A DNA stretch of 63,348 bases from positions 1-63,348 of the forward strand of contig JAACED010000009.1 of the NCBI GenBank assembly GCA_011682695.1. Direction: 5' to 3'. Below, piece after piece: positions 1 through 8,282 of this stretch (position 1 is its first letter; each line of letters begins with the position of its first letter). Source of the stretch: Gammaproteobacteria bacterium. GTDB lineage: Bacteria; Actinomycetota; Acidimicrobiia; Spongiisociales; UBA4744. The notes below the pieces were generated by a model. The model saw only the letters and a program-made list of their open reading frames with translations. It made no database searches and had not been told where the DNA came from. Made by a program: the position numbers and the translations under genes.

Positions 1-880
1 CGTATCCACCAGACCACCCACACCCAGACCCGGGCAGCTTGACAAACACAGAGGCACCCTGGAGAAGTTGGAGACTTTGACGCAGCCCGGGTTTGGTGGA
101 GTTGGGATGTTTGACTCAGTCCCAGTGCGCGTCCTCGTTCCAGGATCGGCCGAAACGCGTTCCAGGCACCTGTCGGAGAGCCGATGGGAATGCCTTTTCT
201 CTACGTCCCACGCGGGCGGGCGTATGTGACAAACGTGGTGACAAACCTGGTCTGGGCTCGGCACATCGTTCTGGTGAGGTTGGAGGATCGAGTCGAGAGA
301 ACAGAAAGCCTCGTGGGGTCGGTTCTGGGGCGCGCTAGACGCCCTTCCGCGTGCCGTGTTGCCGAGTTGAATCGCAGGCATCCCCCTGCATTCGTCGCCG
401 CGTGGCGAGACTCAATCTCGATCCTGCGCGTCCCTCGAGGACGCGAAACCCTGGGTTCCTTCATCCGTTGACAGCACCCGGCTGGGAGAGCGTCCACCGC
501 GAGGGCGTAGTCAGGAGGCTCCTGGGGCCCGGGGAAAAGGAGGGATCATGCGACCATGATCACGGTGTTGGTGCTGACGCTGTTCATCGTGAAGCCAGCG
601 GTACCGGCGATGGCTGAGATGTGGACGGGCAGTTAGGGGCCCTGGGCCTCTCCACATGATGTCACGTCGAACTCCAAGACAGCCATGTGCGCGTATCATG
701 ACGTGTCGGACTTCTACGTGACTTCGTCGAAGTTCTGGGGGTGGGTACGTGGACGTATCAGATCAAGAGGTACACACATTTCGCGATGACCACTGGTTCA
801 GGCACAGGCACGTTCGAGGGTGGAGACATCGTCTGGGCGTACTGGTCCTGTTTCTTCCTGCATGAGAAGATCTGGTTGAT
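1..880. other. Gene-poor stretch
   Basis: No convincing protein-coding gene is visible on either strand. Open frames of 60-100 codons exist but overlap one another, lack good ribosome sites and have no recognisable domain. The only candidate with a good Shine-Dalgarno sequence is the 26-codon frame listed at 556-636. A 15-bp word, TTCGTCGAAGTTCTG, at 723-737 recurs at 1473-1487, on the far side of the lipoprotein gene. The block may be decayed sequence or the end of a larger intergenic or mobile region outside the window. Confidence 0.4.
556..636 (+). CDS. Possible 26-aa hydrophobic peptide
   Basis: A short frame starts MITVLVLTLFIVKP and ends WTGS. It begins about 11 nt after a strong AAAAGGAGGG purine run (about 535-544) and its first 12 residues are hydrophobic, like the start of a signal or membrane peptide. 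A competing ATG at 548 opens only a three-codon frame. It could be a real micro-protein, the surviving 5' end of a decayed gene, or chance. Nothing downstream continues the reading in another frame in a recognisable way. Confidence 0.2.
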   Translation: MITVLVLTLFIVKPAVPAMAEMWTGS

Positions 881-913
881 CGGATGGGTGCTCTCCGACA
901 GAAGGCGAGTGTG

Positions 914-1412
914 ATGGGCCGGTGGAGTTTGAGTGTCGTAGTGCCCGCTGTGTTTGTGATCGGGTGTACACCAGTTGGCGGGTCTGAGGCGAGCACGACG
1001 ACATCATTTGCGGGAGTGGTCGACGATGCTGATGTCCGCGGATTGGAGGTGGTGCGTTGCATCCAACAGAAGGGATTCGATGCCAATCTCGACGCCGATG
1101 GGGGGCATCGTCATGCGGTTTCCGACGGCGCAAGCGGACGCTGCGCGGGAGGCTCGAGAAACGTGCGCAGGCCTGTCTTTGCAGCCAGATTCCCAACGAC
1201 CGACAGATCTCCAGCTTCGGGATCTCTATGATCGCTACCTCGAGAAACGTAATTGTCTGGAAGCCGACGGGTACGCCATCGAAGCTCCACCGTCGGTCGA
1301 TGAGTTCGTCGAGACCTACTTCACTGATCCCTGGCTTCCCTACAATTCGATCCCCAAGACGCTCGATCAGCGTGAGTGGGATCGGTTGAACCGGGTGTGT
1401 CCACAACCGTGA
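914..1412 (+). pseudogene. Small actinobacterial lipoprotein, frameshifted at a G6 run
   Basis: The first part reads as a lipoprotein signal (MGRWSLSVVVPAVFVIGC, lipobox VIGC) followed by a short Ser/Thr linker and the segment VVRCIQQKGFDANLDADGG. The rest of the same kind of protein continues in another frame: TAQADAAREARETC, LRDLYDRYLEKRNCLEADGY, DTYF-like VETYF, WLPYNSIP and the C-terminal NRVCPQP. The switch falls at the run of six G at 1100-1105; five G would restore one frame of about 165 codons. ATG 914 is preferred because AGAAGGCG precedes it; an in-frame ATG at 884 lacks a site. The paired Cys-rich pattern resembles secreted actinobacterial lipoproteins of unknown function. It may be a pseudogene, a sequencing slip, or a phase-variable tract. 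Confidence 0.6.
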
Positions 1413-1689
1413 GATCTGGCGCCGGGCTGTGCTTGTGTTGAGCGAGGTTGCGACCGGGAGAGGATGTCCCGTCTTCGTCGAAGTTCTGTGGCGGCCTTCG
1501 GTTCTTCATTGCGGCACGACATGCTGCGACTCGTAGGCCAAGCAGTCCGGGCTCGCCCGTTGTGGAGGCCGGCTTAGAGCCGGCCGCTGATGCTCCCGAG
1601 GTGAGGTTCCCGTGTCGACCTTCGGCATGCTCATCGACATGGCGCCATGGTGCCGGTCGTTTCGGACAGGGTCCGAACCACTTTGGCGT

Positions 1690-3579
1690 CTAATAGCCTT
1701 GCGCGGTGAGCTGCGCTTCGTCGAAGGTGAGCTCACGCAGTGCCATGGCGAAGGAGTCATAGTCTACTTCGGCGAACATGAGGGTACTGATCCAGATGAT
1801 GACGCTGTGGTCATCGTTCCAGGCGGCAATGTCGAGCCTCGTTCCGTCGATGTAGTCGGTCGTGCAGTGGTTCCAGAAGTTGTACAGGCCGTTGTAGGTG
1901 CCGTCGTCATAGACGCCCGTCATGCCGCTGACACGGTCGGTGCCGCCGATGCAGCGGTCCGACCTGTTGTGTGAACGGATCCAGAGTTCCGGCGTCCACG
2001 AGTCGTACGGGGTCTTGTGCGCAATGCCGATCTGAAAGCCGGGCGCAGTCCAGTTGGTCGTGTAATCGGTGATGTCGTAGCTGCCGACGGCGTAGAGCTC
2101 TATGCCGGTGCCGTACGGTCCGTCCGGCGACGCGTACAGGGGTGTCGCATCGACGGTGAGTTCGACATCGAAGTCGTCGGGCTTGACGGTGTGGATGACA
2201 CCGTGGGTGTCGTCCAGATCGACGTATTCCCCCGGCCACGGTTCGGTGGCCACCAGGTAGAAGCCTGTGGTCTTGATCCAGTCGAACCCGCCGGTGGCAT
2301 CTCCTGGCGGCGTCCCGATCGTCGGCAGGGTCGTTGTGGTGGCAGGAGGCAGGGGCCTGGACGTCGTTGTCGTAATCATTGCGGTACCGGTTGCGGCGCC
2401 GGCTGCGGTACCGGCTGCGGCGCCGGCTGCGGACCACGTCTGTCCTGTGGAGATGAAGGGGACACCGGAAGAGATGTCACCTTCGTAGAAGAGGTTCTCT
2501 GACGGACGGTAGGTCTTGAGAAGGGTCGGTACGGCGGTGCTGTGAGTGAGGATCGTGTCGCAGTACTGGCTGATCCCGTCGAGGTCGGTGTAGGCGGGTG
2601 CTCCTTCGACGTCGACGACGATATCCCCGGGCTTGATCCCTACCGCTTCTGCGAGGCTGTTCGGGATGACCGCACGCACGAACAGGCCGGTGGGCAAGCT
2701 TCCGTCGGGGGATTGGTAGGCGAGCGCGTTGAGTCCGACGGTGGACAGCGACGTGCCACCGGCGAGCATTTCGATGATGTCGAAGACGAGGACCGTCGGG
2801 AGCGCAAAGAACCCGTCCAGAGGCGCCGGGTACCCGACGGCGACGACGGTGCCTTGATCGTCGAACACGGGCGCTCCAAACTCGCCCAGGTACGCGGGGT
2901 TGGTGAGTTCCATCATTTCATTGGGGGTGAACGATTCGACGAACCCGGTGCTCTTCAGCCCGTCGGCGACGGTTCCTTCGGTGACGGTGTAGGCGGGCAG
3001 ATCTGACGGATATCCGACGACGGTGACCTGCTGGTCCACGGCGAGTCCGGAGGAGGTGTCTATGTGGACGTAGTCGTAGTTGTCGCCGTCGATGTCGATG
3101 ATGGCCAGGTCGTCGCATTCGTCGACGGCGACAACGACTGCAGAGCGGGCCTGAGAGTCGTCACCGACGAACACGTCGATGGCGGTCGCTCCGGCGACGA
3201 GATGGTTGACGGTGACCGCATATCCGCGCGGGTCGATGATGAATCCTGTTCCAGAGCCCAGGATCGTGTCGTCCACGCCGGGCGGGTTGACGAACCCGCC
3301 GGCGAGGATACGCACAACGGCCGAGGATGCGGCCTGCGGGTCGGTGATGAGAGAACCGGTTCCGACACCACCGTTCCCTGCGGGCGCGCCGGCGGTGGTG
3401 GTTGGCGTAGTCGCCTGGCCTTGCGTGTCGGAACCTTCGGGCACGGTGGTGGCGGTGCCGGGTTGGGTTGTCTTCCCGAAAGAGAGACCGATCTGACGGG
3501 TGGGGACATCGATCTGCAGGGTGCACGCGGTGAGGGTGATTGCCATGGCGAGCGCGATGAAGCTGCGTTGGTTGCTCAT
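1690..3579 (-). CDS. HtrA/trypsin-like PDZ lipoprotein with lost catalytic serine
   Basis: This 629-aa protein starts at MSNQRSFIALAMAITLTAC, a lipoprotein signal with Cys at about residue 19. AGAGGACATC precedes the ATG, and the frame upstream of it is not credible. After a Thr/Pro/Gly-rich linker comes a chymotrypsin-fold domain: GSGTGFIIDPRGYAVTVNHL keeps the His of the triad and CDDLAIIDIDGD the Asp, but the usual GNSGGP serine loop reads LGEFGAPVF, so Ser is replaced by Phe. A PDZ-like region follows (FVRAVIPNSLAEAVGIKPGD). An Ala/Gly repeat and a second Thr-rich linker lead to a C-terminal domain of about 160 residues with two Cys (RCIGG, NHCTT), which I do not recognise. It is probably an exported binding or scaffold protein rather than an active protease. 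No operon partner is visible. Confidence 0.75.
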   Translation of the reverse strand: MSNQRSFIALAMAITLTACTLQIDVPTRQIGLSFGKTTQPGTATTVPEGSDTQGQATTPTTTAGAPAGNGGVGTGSLITDPQAASSAVVRILAGGFVNPPGVDDTILGSGTGFIIDPRGYAVTVNHLVAGATAIDVFVGDDSQARSAVVVAVDECDDLAIIDIDGDNYDYVHIDTSSGLAVDQQVTVVGYPSDLPAYTVTEGTVADGLKSTGFVESFTPNEMMELTNPAYLGEFGAPVFDDQGTVVAVGYPAPLDGFFALPTVLVFDIIEMLAGGTSLSTVGLNALAYQSPDGSLPTGLFVRAVIPNSLAEAVGIKPGDIVVDVEGAPAYTDLDGISQYCDTILTHSTAVPTLLKTYRPSENLFYEGDISSGVPFISTGQTWSAAGAAAGTAAGAATGTAMITTTTSRPLPPATTTTLPTIGTPPGDATGGFDWIKTTGFYLVATEPWPGEYVDLDDTHGVIHTVKPDDFDVELTVDATPLYASPDGPYGTGIELYAVGSYDITDYTTNWTAPGFQIGIAHKTPYDSWTPELWIRSHNRSDRCIGGTDRVSGMTGVYDDGTYNGLYNFWNHCTTDYIDGTRLDIAAWNDDHSVIIWISTLMFAEVDYDSFAMALRELTFDEAQLTAQGY

Positions 3580-3920
3580 GATGTCCTCTGTGTTTTCGGG
3601 GCTGATTGCAGTGGGTCTGATGGTCCTGATCGAGATATGTGGCGCATCATAACGAGTGACATACGAGGCGGTTCTCGAAGGTTCGTCGCCATGTGTGAGC
3701 GTCTGTGGCGTGCCTACGCATCTGTTCGGGACGTTCCGTGCCGGCAGACGCCACGACAATATGACGGTTCCCACTGCCCGATAGCGCTCTCGTCGCCGAC
3801 GCCGGACACTTATCCGATCATGGCTCGCGTCGATCTGTGCCGTTGCGCGGTGTTCAACAACGAGGATCCGGCGGGGTAGGCAGCCAGGCCTCTCGTAGCG
3901 TCTTGGCGGGTGGGTGGTGG
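3580..3920. other. Intergenic region
   Basis: This 341-bp gap lies between the 5' end of the protease-like lipoprotein gene and the 3' end of the HNH gene, both on the minus strand. It should hold the promoter of the lipoprotein gene. The minus-strand frame stays open through it, but the translation is Pro/Thr/Arg-rich with no domain, as expected for high-GC noise. I see no RNA gene or terminator hairpin that I can defend. Confidence 0.4.
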
Positions 3921-5018
3921 TTATGGGGGGTCGGGGTCGTGTGGGGGTTTGAGGAATCGTCTGCGTTGGGGTGGGGTGTCGGGGTCGATGCGGTATCCGA
4001 GGCGGTGGATGATGACGTGGTGGTGGTACCAGCACAGGGTGGTGAGGTTGTCGGGGTCGTTGTCGGCTCCGGAGGCCCGCCAGTTGATGTGGTGGGGTTG
4101 GAGGCGGTATTGGGAGGTGCAGCCGTCTGCCGTGCATCCTTGGTCTCTGTAGAGGACATAGCGGCGCACCCGGGGTGCGATGGTGGCGGTTCGGTTTCCG
4201 ATGCCGAGTATCTGACCGTCCTTGGTGGTGGCGGTTACCTCGATGCTGCCTTCACAGAGGATGGCTTGGAGGGTGCGGGGTCCGACGCGTGGCCCGGATG
4301 CGATGGTGACGCCGCCCTGGCCGTTGGTGGCGGCTGCTTGGGTGGCGTCGACGAAGATCGTGACGACAGGGCCATGTCCTGTTTCTGTTCCGGTTGCGGT
4401 GTCGTTGCAGACTGCGACGAGTGCGTCGGCTTTTCGTTGCGAGATGGTGGGTCGGGTCCCGTCGGGCAGGGGAGGGAATCGGTCTGCCCTTTCGGTGAGG
4501 GCTCTGTCGACGATGGCGCCCTCATATCCGGGCAGGGTTCCCCAGAGGCGCCATGTGGATTCGTCCAGGTTGGGCTGCATGACGAGGTGCCGGTTCGTGA
4601 AGGCGTCGTGTTCTTGGGAAGGGGTGATGCGTCGGTGGTGGGCGATGCGGCGTCGCAGCCCGGCGATGTCGAAGCCCTGCGACCGTTCGACGAGGTTGTC
4701 ATGGGGTGCGACGGTGGCGAGGCGGGTCAGTTCGACGGCCCGGTCGAACGAGACGTCGCCGTTCGCGAGTGCTTCGTTCACTTCGTTGGTGTCGCTGCGG
4801 GTGATGCGGGTCAACGCTTGGGCGGTTTCGGGGGCGACGTCGAGGCGGGAAGCGACCCACTCGGCCAGCGAACGGCACGCGTCCGCCGTGGGGGTTTGTC
4901 GGCGGTCGATTTCGCAGAGCAGGTCCGCCTGGACGGCACGCAGGCGCCCGATCGTGGTTTCGATCTCGATCAGGTCCGTCTCGATCCGATCCGTCGACTC
5001 GTTCGTCACCGTGTCCAT
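3921..5018 (-). CDS. DUF222 / HNH endonuclease domain protein
   Basis: The 365-aa product has an N-terminal helical DUF222 region (SLAEWVASRLDVAPETAQAL) and a C-terminal HNH nuclease motif (RDQGCTADGC, LQPHHINW, NLTTLCWYHHH). This is the 13E12-repeat type family that is common and often multicopy in Actinobacteria. The cysteines and histidines needed for zinc and catalysis are present. DNA cleavage is inferred from the family; the biological role is unknown. The tail is Pro/Asp-rich (HDPDPP). It stands alone and is divergent from the SHOCT gene, with 164 bp between the starts. No flanking repeats marking it as mobile were seen. Confidence 0.85.
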   Translation of the reverse strand: MDTVTNESTDRIETDLIEIETTIGRLRAVQADLLCEIDRRQTPTADACRSLAEWVASRLDVAPETAQALTRITRSDTNEVNEALANGDVSFDRAVELTRLATVAPHDNLVERSQGFDIAGLRRRIAHHRRITPSQEHDAFTNRHLVMQPNLDESTWRLWGTLPGYEGAIVDRALTERADRFPPLPDGTRPTISQRKADALVAVCNDTATGTETGHGPVVTIFVDATQAAATNGQGGVTIASGPRVGPRTLQAILCEGSIEVTATTKDGQILGIGNRTATIAPRVRRYVLYRDQGCTADGCTSQYRLQPHHINWRASGADNDPDNLTTLCWYHHHVIIHRLGYRIDPDTPPQRRRFLKPPHDPDPP

Positions 5019-5182
5019 GTTGTCACCGTATCAGCTGGGCGTGACAGAAAACGGTTGATAACGACCGGTAACGAAACAAAACGCGACAAGACTCTCCCAA
5101 GCAAAACTCACCGGTTTCATGTCTGGTTCTCATGCCCTTCTCATGGAGCCGGCGTATCTTTGGGGTCCCTAAGGAGGTATCC

Positions 5183-5458
5183 ATGTTGGCCGTAACGACA
5201 CTCGCACAGCCCATCCGATTTGGGCTCGATCACATGGAAGGCTGGGGCTGGGGAGCCGCAGTCTTCATGGGTATGTTGGCCGCGCTGTTCATCGCTCTGC
5301 TCGTGTGGTTCATCGTCTCGTTGGCCGGCCGGCGTGACGACACGAGCGCACCGTCGGCTTCGCCGTCCCGCGCGAGGGCGTTGCTCGACGAGCGATACGC
5401 CAGAGGTGAAATCGAGCGCGACGAGTATCTGCAGCGCAAGGCCGACCTCGAGAGCTGA
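5183..5458 (+). CDS. Small membrane protein with SHOCT domain
   Basis: This 91-aa protein has one strong transmembrane helix (AAVFMGMLAALFIALLVWFI) and a C-terminal SHOCT motif (LLDERYARGEIERDEYLQRK). The start is fixed by AAGGAGGTAT at 5171-5180, close to a perfect complement of the 16S tail. SHOCT domains are short helical oligomerisation modules found at the ends of membrane proteins; the function is otherwise unknown. It lies 87 bp before the ABC transporter operon on the same strand but has its own strong ribosome site. Confidence 0.8.
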   Translation: MLAVTTLAQPIRFGLDHMEGWGWGAAVFMGMLAALFIALLVWFIVSLAGRRDDTSAPSASPSRARALLDERYARGEIERDEYLQRKADLES

Positions 5459-5532
5459 CATCGCGCGGGCCGATGATTTGCAGGTATCCGGTGCCGAGGG
5501 TGACGGCCGGGAGCTAGGAGTCAGAGCACGGC

Positions 5533-5538
5533 TACCGT
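5533..5538 (+). promoter_or_regulatory. Probable -10 element of a leaderless transcript
   Basis: TACCGT lies 7 nt before the ATG at 5546, and there is no Shine-Dalgarno sequence in between. The spacing puts the transcription start at or next to the start codon. No clear -35 hexamer is seen. Confidence 0.5.
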
Positions 5539-5545
5539 TTCGAGT

Positions 5546-6457
5546 ATGCCCAGCCTGATCGAGACCTCGGAACTCACTCACCGGTTCGGTGATGTGGTGG
5601 CGCTCGATGATCTGAGCCTCGACGTCCCGTCCGGCAGGATCGGTCTGGTTGGAGCCAACGGCGCAGGCAAAACGACGCTCATCCGCATCCTGCTCGGCAT
5701 GCTCACACCAACACGAGGCAACGCACGGGTGCTCGGCCTCGACGTGCGACACGACACCCTTGCGTTGCGCTCTCGTGTCGGGTACATGCCCGAAGGGGCG
5801 TGCCTTCCCGCGGCGCAGACCGCAGCCGACTTCGTCGCCTACGCCGCGGAGCTCGCTGGCATCCCTGCCTCGGACTCGCGGCGCCGTGCATCCGAGATCC
5901 TGTTTCTCGTCGGGCTGCACGAGGAGCGATTCCGCTACCTCGGCGATTTCTCGACCGGCATGCTGCAACGGGTGAAGCTGGCGCAGGCCATCGTCCACGA
6001 TCCAGAAGTGACATTTCTCGACGAACCGGCCGCCGGGCTCGATCCCGAAGGCAGGGAGCACATGCTCGAGTTGATCATCCGACTCGGAGAATTCGGAATC
6101 AGTGTCGTGTATTCGTCGCACATCCTCGATGACGTCGAGCGGACCTGCGACTGGGTGGTCATGCTCGACGGTGGCCGATTGGTGCGCTCCGGTCCCATCG
6201 CGGCGATGGGGAGCGAAGATGCCCTGACCGTCGAAGTTCTGGACGATCCGGTGGCCTTCGTCCGCTGGTTACACGACCGTGGGGCCAAGGCGGACGCCGT
6301 CGGGAGGTCGGTCCGCGTTCGTTTCGATGGGGACCCGTTCAACCTGGTGCGAGACGGCCTCGCCGCCACCTGCACCGGGGTACACCGGATGGGCCGACGG
6401 GCGAGAACCCTCGAAGACGCGTTCATCGAGGATGCTCGGCCGCGGGAGGCGACGTGA
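5546..6457 (+). CDS. ABC transporter ATP-binding protein (ABC-2 type)
   Basis: This 303-aa nucleotide-binding subunit has Walker A GANGAGKT (residues 36-43), signature FSTGMLQRVKLAQ, Walker B TFLDEPAAGLDP and the H-loop SSHIL. After the ATPase core there are about 90 residues of C-terminal extension (ALTVEVLDDPVAFVRWL), as in many DrrA/CcmA-like exporters. It is first of four genes joined by 4-nt overlaps (ATPase, permease, ATPase, permease), so the products probably form one or two export complexes in the membrane. The substrate is unknown. Confidence 0.9.
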   Translation: MPSLIETSELTHRFGDVVALDDLSLDVPSGRIGLVGANGAGKTTLIRILLGMLTPTRGNARVLGLDVRHDTLALRSRVGYMPEGACLPAAQTAADFVAYAAELAGIPASDSRRRASEILFLVGLHEERFRYLGDFSTGMLQRVKLAQAIVHDPEVTFLDEPAAGLDPEGREHMLELIIRLGEFGISVVYSSHILDDVERTCDWVVMLDGGRLVRSGPIAAMGSEDALTVEVLDDPVAFVRWLHDRGAKADAVGRSVRVRFDGDPFNLVRDGLAATCTGVHRMGRRARTLEDAFIEDARPREAT

Positions 6458-7347
6458 GCGACGCCATCATCGTCGATCGCGGCTACCGCAGCTATGACGG
6501 GCCGCGGCTCGGCTGCAGAGGGGCGATCGCGGCCATCGTGCGCGAGAGTGTGCGTCGGGCGCTCGGCTTGCGCCGGAAGGCGAGGCGCAAGATCCTTCCC
6601 TGGTCGCTCATCGCGATGGCGATCATCTCCGTCGCGGCGCTCATCGGCCTGCATTGGGCGGCGCAACGTGCCGGTATCGGACGGCTCGTGGCGTCGCAGC
6701 TCCCAGGGTACGGGGAGTACTTCGACGTCATCTCCATGATCGCGTTGCTGTTCATAGCGTTCGTCACCCCCCAGCTCCTGGCCCCCGATCGCCGCGAAGG
6801 CATGCTCGCCGTCTACTTCTCGCGTCCGCTGCGCCCCGTGGACTACCTGGGCGCCAAGTTCGCCGGCCTCGGGATTCTCGTCATGGGGTTCTATCTGGTG
6901 CCCGAGTTCGTGTTCCACATCTCGCTCGCGACCCTTGCTCCGGAAGGGTTCTTCCCGTACCTGGGAGGCAATCTCGACGTGCTGTGGCAGGTCACCTTTG
7001 TGGCGTTCGTCTATTTCATCGGCTACGCCTCGGTCGCCTTCGCAGTGTCTGTATTCGTTCCGCGTACCGGTCTTGCGGCGGGTGTGTTTCTCGGGATCAT
7101 GATCATCCTGAACCAGATCGTCTCCGCCGTTGTCACGCTGGGCACCTTCCCCGGCTCTCGTTATGTGGCTCTGCTGGCGCTCGAGGAGCATCCCCGGATC
7201 GTGCGAGATTGGGTGTTCGGCATCACCACGGGCGAGTACACGGCACGCGTGGCGGGGTTCGACCCGTGGGTCTCGCTCGCCGTCGTGGGGGTTCTCTTCG
7301 TCATGATCGCCGTCGCGGTGTTGGGACGCTATCGGAGGTTGACGTGA
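6454..7347 (+). CDS. ABC-2 type transporter permease
   Basis: The 297-aa protein begins at GTG 6454, inside the stop of the ATPase gene (GTGA). It has a polar start, VDRGYRSYDGPRLG, then about six hydrophobic segments (for example LIAMAIISVAALIGL, IALLFIAFVTPQLLA, LAVVGVLFVMIAVAVLG). After the second helix, APDRREGMLAVYFSRPLRPV matches the cytoplasmic loop typical of ABC-2 permeases. It is expected to pair with the preceding ATPase. Confidence 0.85.
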   Translation: MSDAIIVDRGYRSYDGPRLGCRGAIAAIVRESVRRALGLRRKARRKILPWSLIAMAIISVAALIGLHWAAQRAGIGRLVASQLPGYGEYFDVISMIALLFIAFVTPQLLAPDRREGMLAVYFSRPLRPVDYLGAKFAGLGILVMGFYLVPEFVFHISLATLAPEGFFPYLGGNLDVLWQVTFVAFVYFIGYASVAFAVSVFVPRTGLAAGVFLGIMIILNQIVSAVVTLGTFPGSRYVALLALEEHPRIVRDWVFGITTGEYTARVAGFDPWVSLAVVGVLFVMIAVAVLGRYRRLT

Positions 7348-8282
7348 GCGATCCGCTGTCACCATCCGGTCTCACCGTCGAAGCCCGGAATCTCTCGAGG
7401 TGGTTCGGGCAGAAGGTCGCCGTGTCGGAGGTGACCTGTGGGTTCGGTCCGGGGGTCACCGGTCTGCTCGGCCCCAACGGGGCAGGCAAGACCACCTTGC
7501 TGCGCATGCTGACCGGTCTCATTCGTCCGTCGGACGGTGAGGTTCGGCTTCTCGGTGTCGACCCGCGATCCCGACCGGACATCTATCGGCAGGTTGCACT
7601 GGTTCCCGAGGACGAGACCGTTCATGGGTTCCTCACGGCACGGCAGTTCGTCCACTTCAACGCCACGCTCCAGCGGCTGGGGGATCCGGCGTCCGCTGCC
7701 GACAGGGCTTTGGGGCAGGTTGAACTGTCAGACGTGGCCGACAGGCGACTGGCGACGTTCAGCAAAGGGATGCGCCAGCGGGCCAAGGTGGCCGCCGTGC
7801 TCGTGCACGAACCTCACGTGCTGTTTCTCGACGAGCCGCTCAACGGAACGGACCCGGTGCAACGAGCGCACCTGATGCGGCTCTTCGTCGAGCTCGGCGA
7901 GCAGGGCAAGACCGTCATCGTGTCCTCCCATGTGCTCGGCGAAGTGGAGCGGATGGCCGATCGAGTCGTGGCAATGATCGACGGTCGTGTGGCGGGAGCC
8001 GGGACGGTTCCCGCGCTGCGGGATGCGATGTCCGACATACCCAGGAGGTTGCGAGTCGGTTGTGACCGACCGCGGGTCCTCGCCGCGGCGCTCGTTGCGC
8101 ACGAGTCGGTGGGGGGTGTCACCGTCGAGGGAGAGGATCTGCTCGGAGTCGACGCACTCGATTCCGAAGCGTTCGGCCGGGTGCTGCCACGTATTGCGCT
8201 CGATTCGGATGTGCGGCTGGTCTCCGTGGAGCCACAGGACGAATCGCTCGAGAGCACGTTTCGATATCTGGTGAGCCGATGA
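7344..8282 (+). CDS. ABC transporter ATP-binding protein (ABC-2 type), second
   Basis: This 312-aa ATPase starts at GTG 7344, overlapping the previous stop by 4 nt. Motifs are Walker A GPNGAGKTT, signature FSKGMRQRAKVAAVL, Walker B LFLDEPLNGTDP and H-loop SSHVL. The open frame extends far upstream across the permease gene, but that part is a shadow reading. The C-terminal extension (LRVGCDRPRVLAAALVAHES) resembles that of the first ATPase only loosely, which fits two modules rather than a recent copy. Confidence 0.9.
   Translation: MSDPLSPSGLTVEARNLSRWFGQKVAVSEVTCGFGPGVTGLLGPNGAGKTTLLRMLTGLIRPSDGEVRLLGVDPRSRPDIYRQVALVPEDETVHGFLTARQFVHFNATLQRLGDPASAADRALGQVELSDVADRRLATFSKGMRQRAKVAAVLVHEPHVLFLDEPLNGTDPVQRAHLMRLFVELGEQGKTVIVSSHVLGEVERMADRVVAMIDGRVAGAGTVPALRDAMSDIPRRLRVGCDRPRVLAAALVAHESVGGVTVEGEDLLGVDALDSEAFGRVLPRIALDSDVRLVSVEPQDESLESTFRYLVSR

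Noticed and set aside
93-617. Several overlapping frames of 80-98 codons near the left edge
   Set aside because: They overlap each other on both strands, lack ribosome sites and show no conserved-looking segments.
1690-4137. Long upstream extension of the HtrA-like frame to an 815-aa protein
   Set aside because: The lipoprotein signal at 3579 with its ribosome site marks the true start; the extension is Pro/Arg/Thr-rich and overlaps the HNH gene.
3921-5018. DUF222-HNH gene as part of a group II intron or IS
   Set aside because: No reverse transcriptase, intron ends or terminal repeats are seen; these genes are common single units in Actinobacteria.
5935-7365. A 476-codon open frame on the minus strand opposite the ABC transporter genes
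   Set aside because: It is antisense to two clear transporter genes, its translation is Arg/His/Asp-rich with no domain, and long antisense frames are expected at this GC content.
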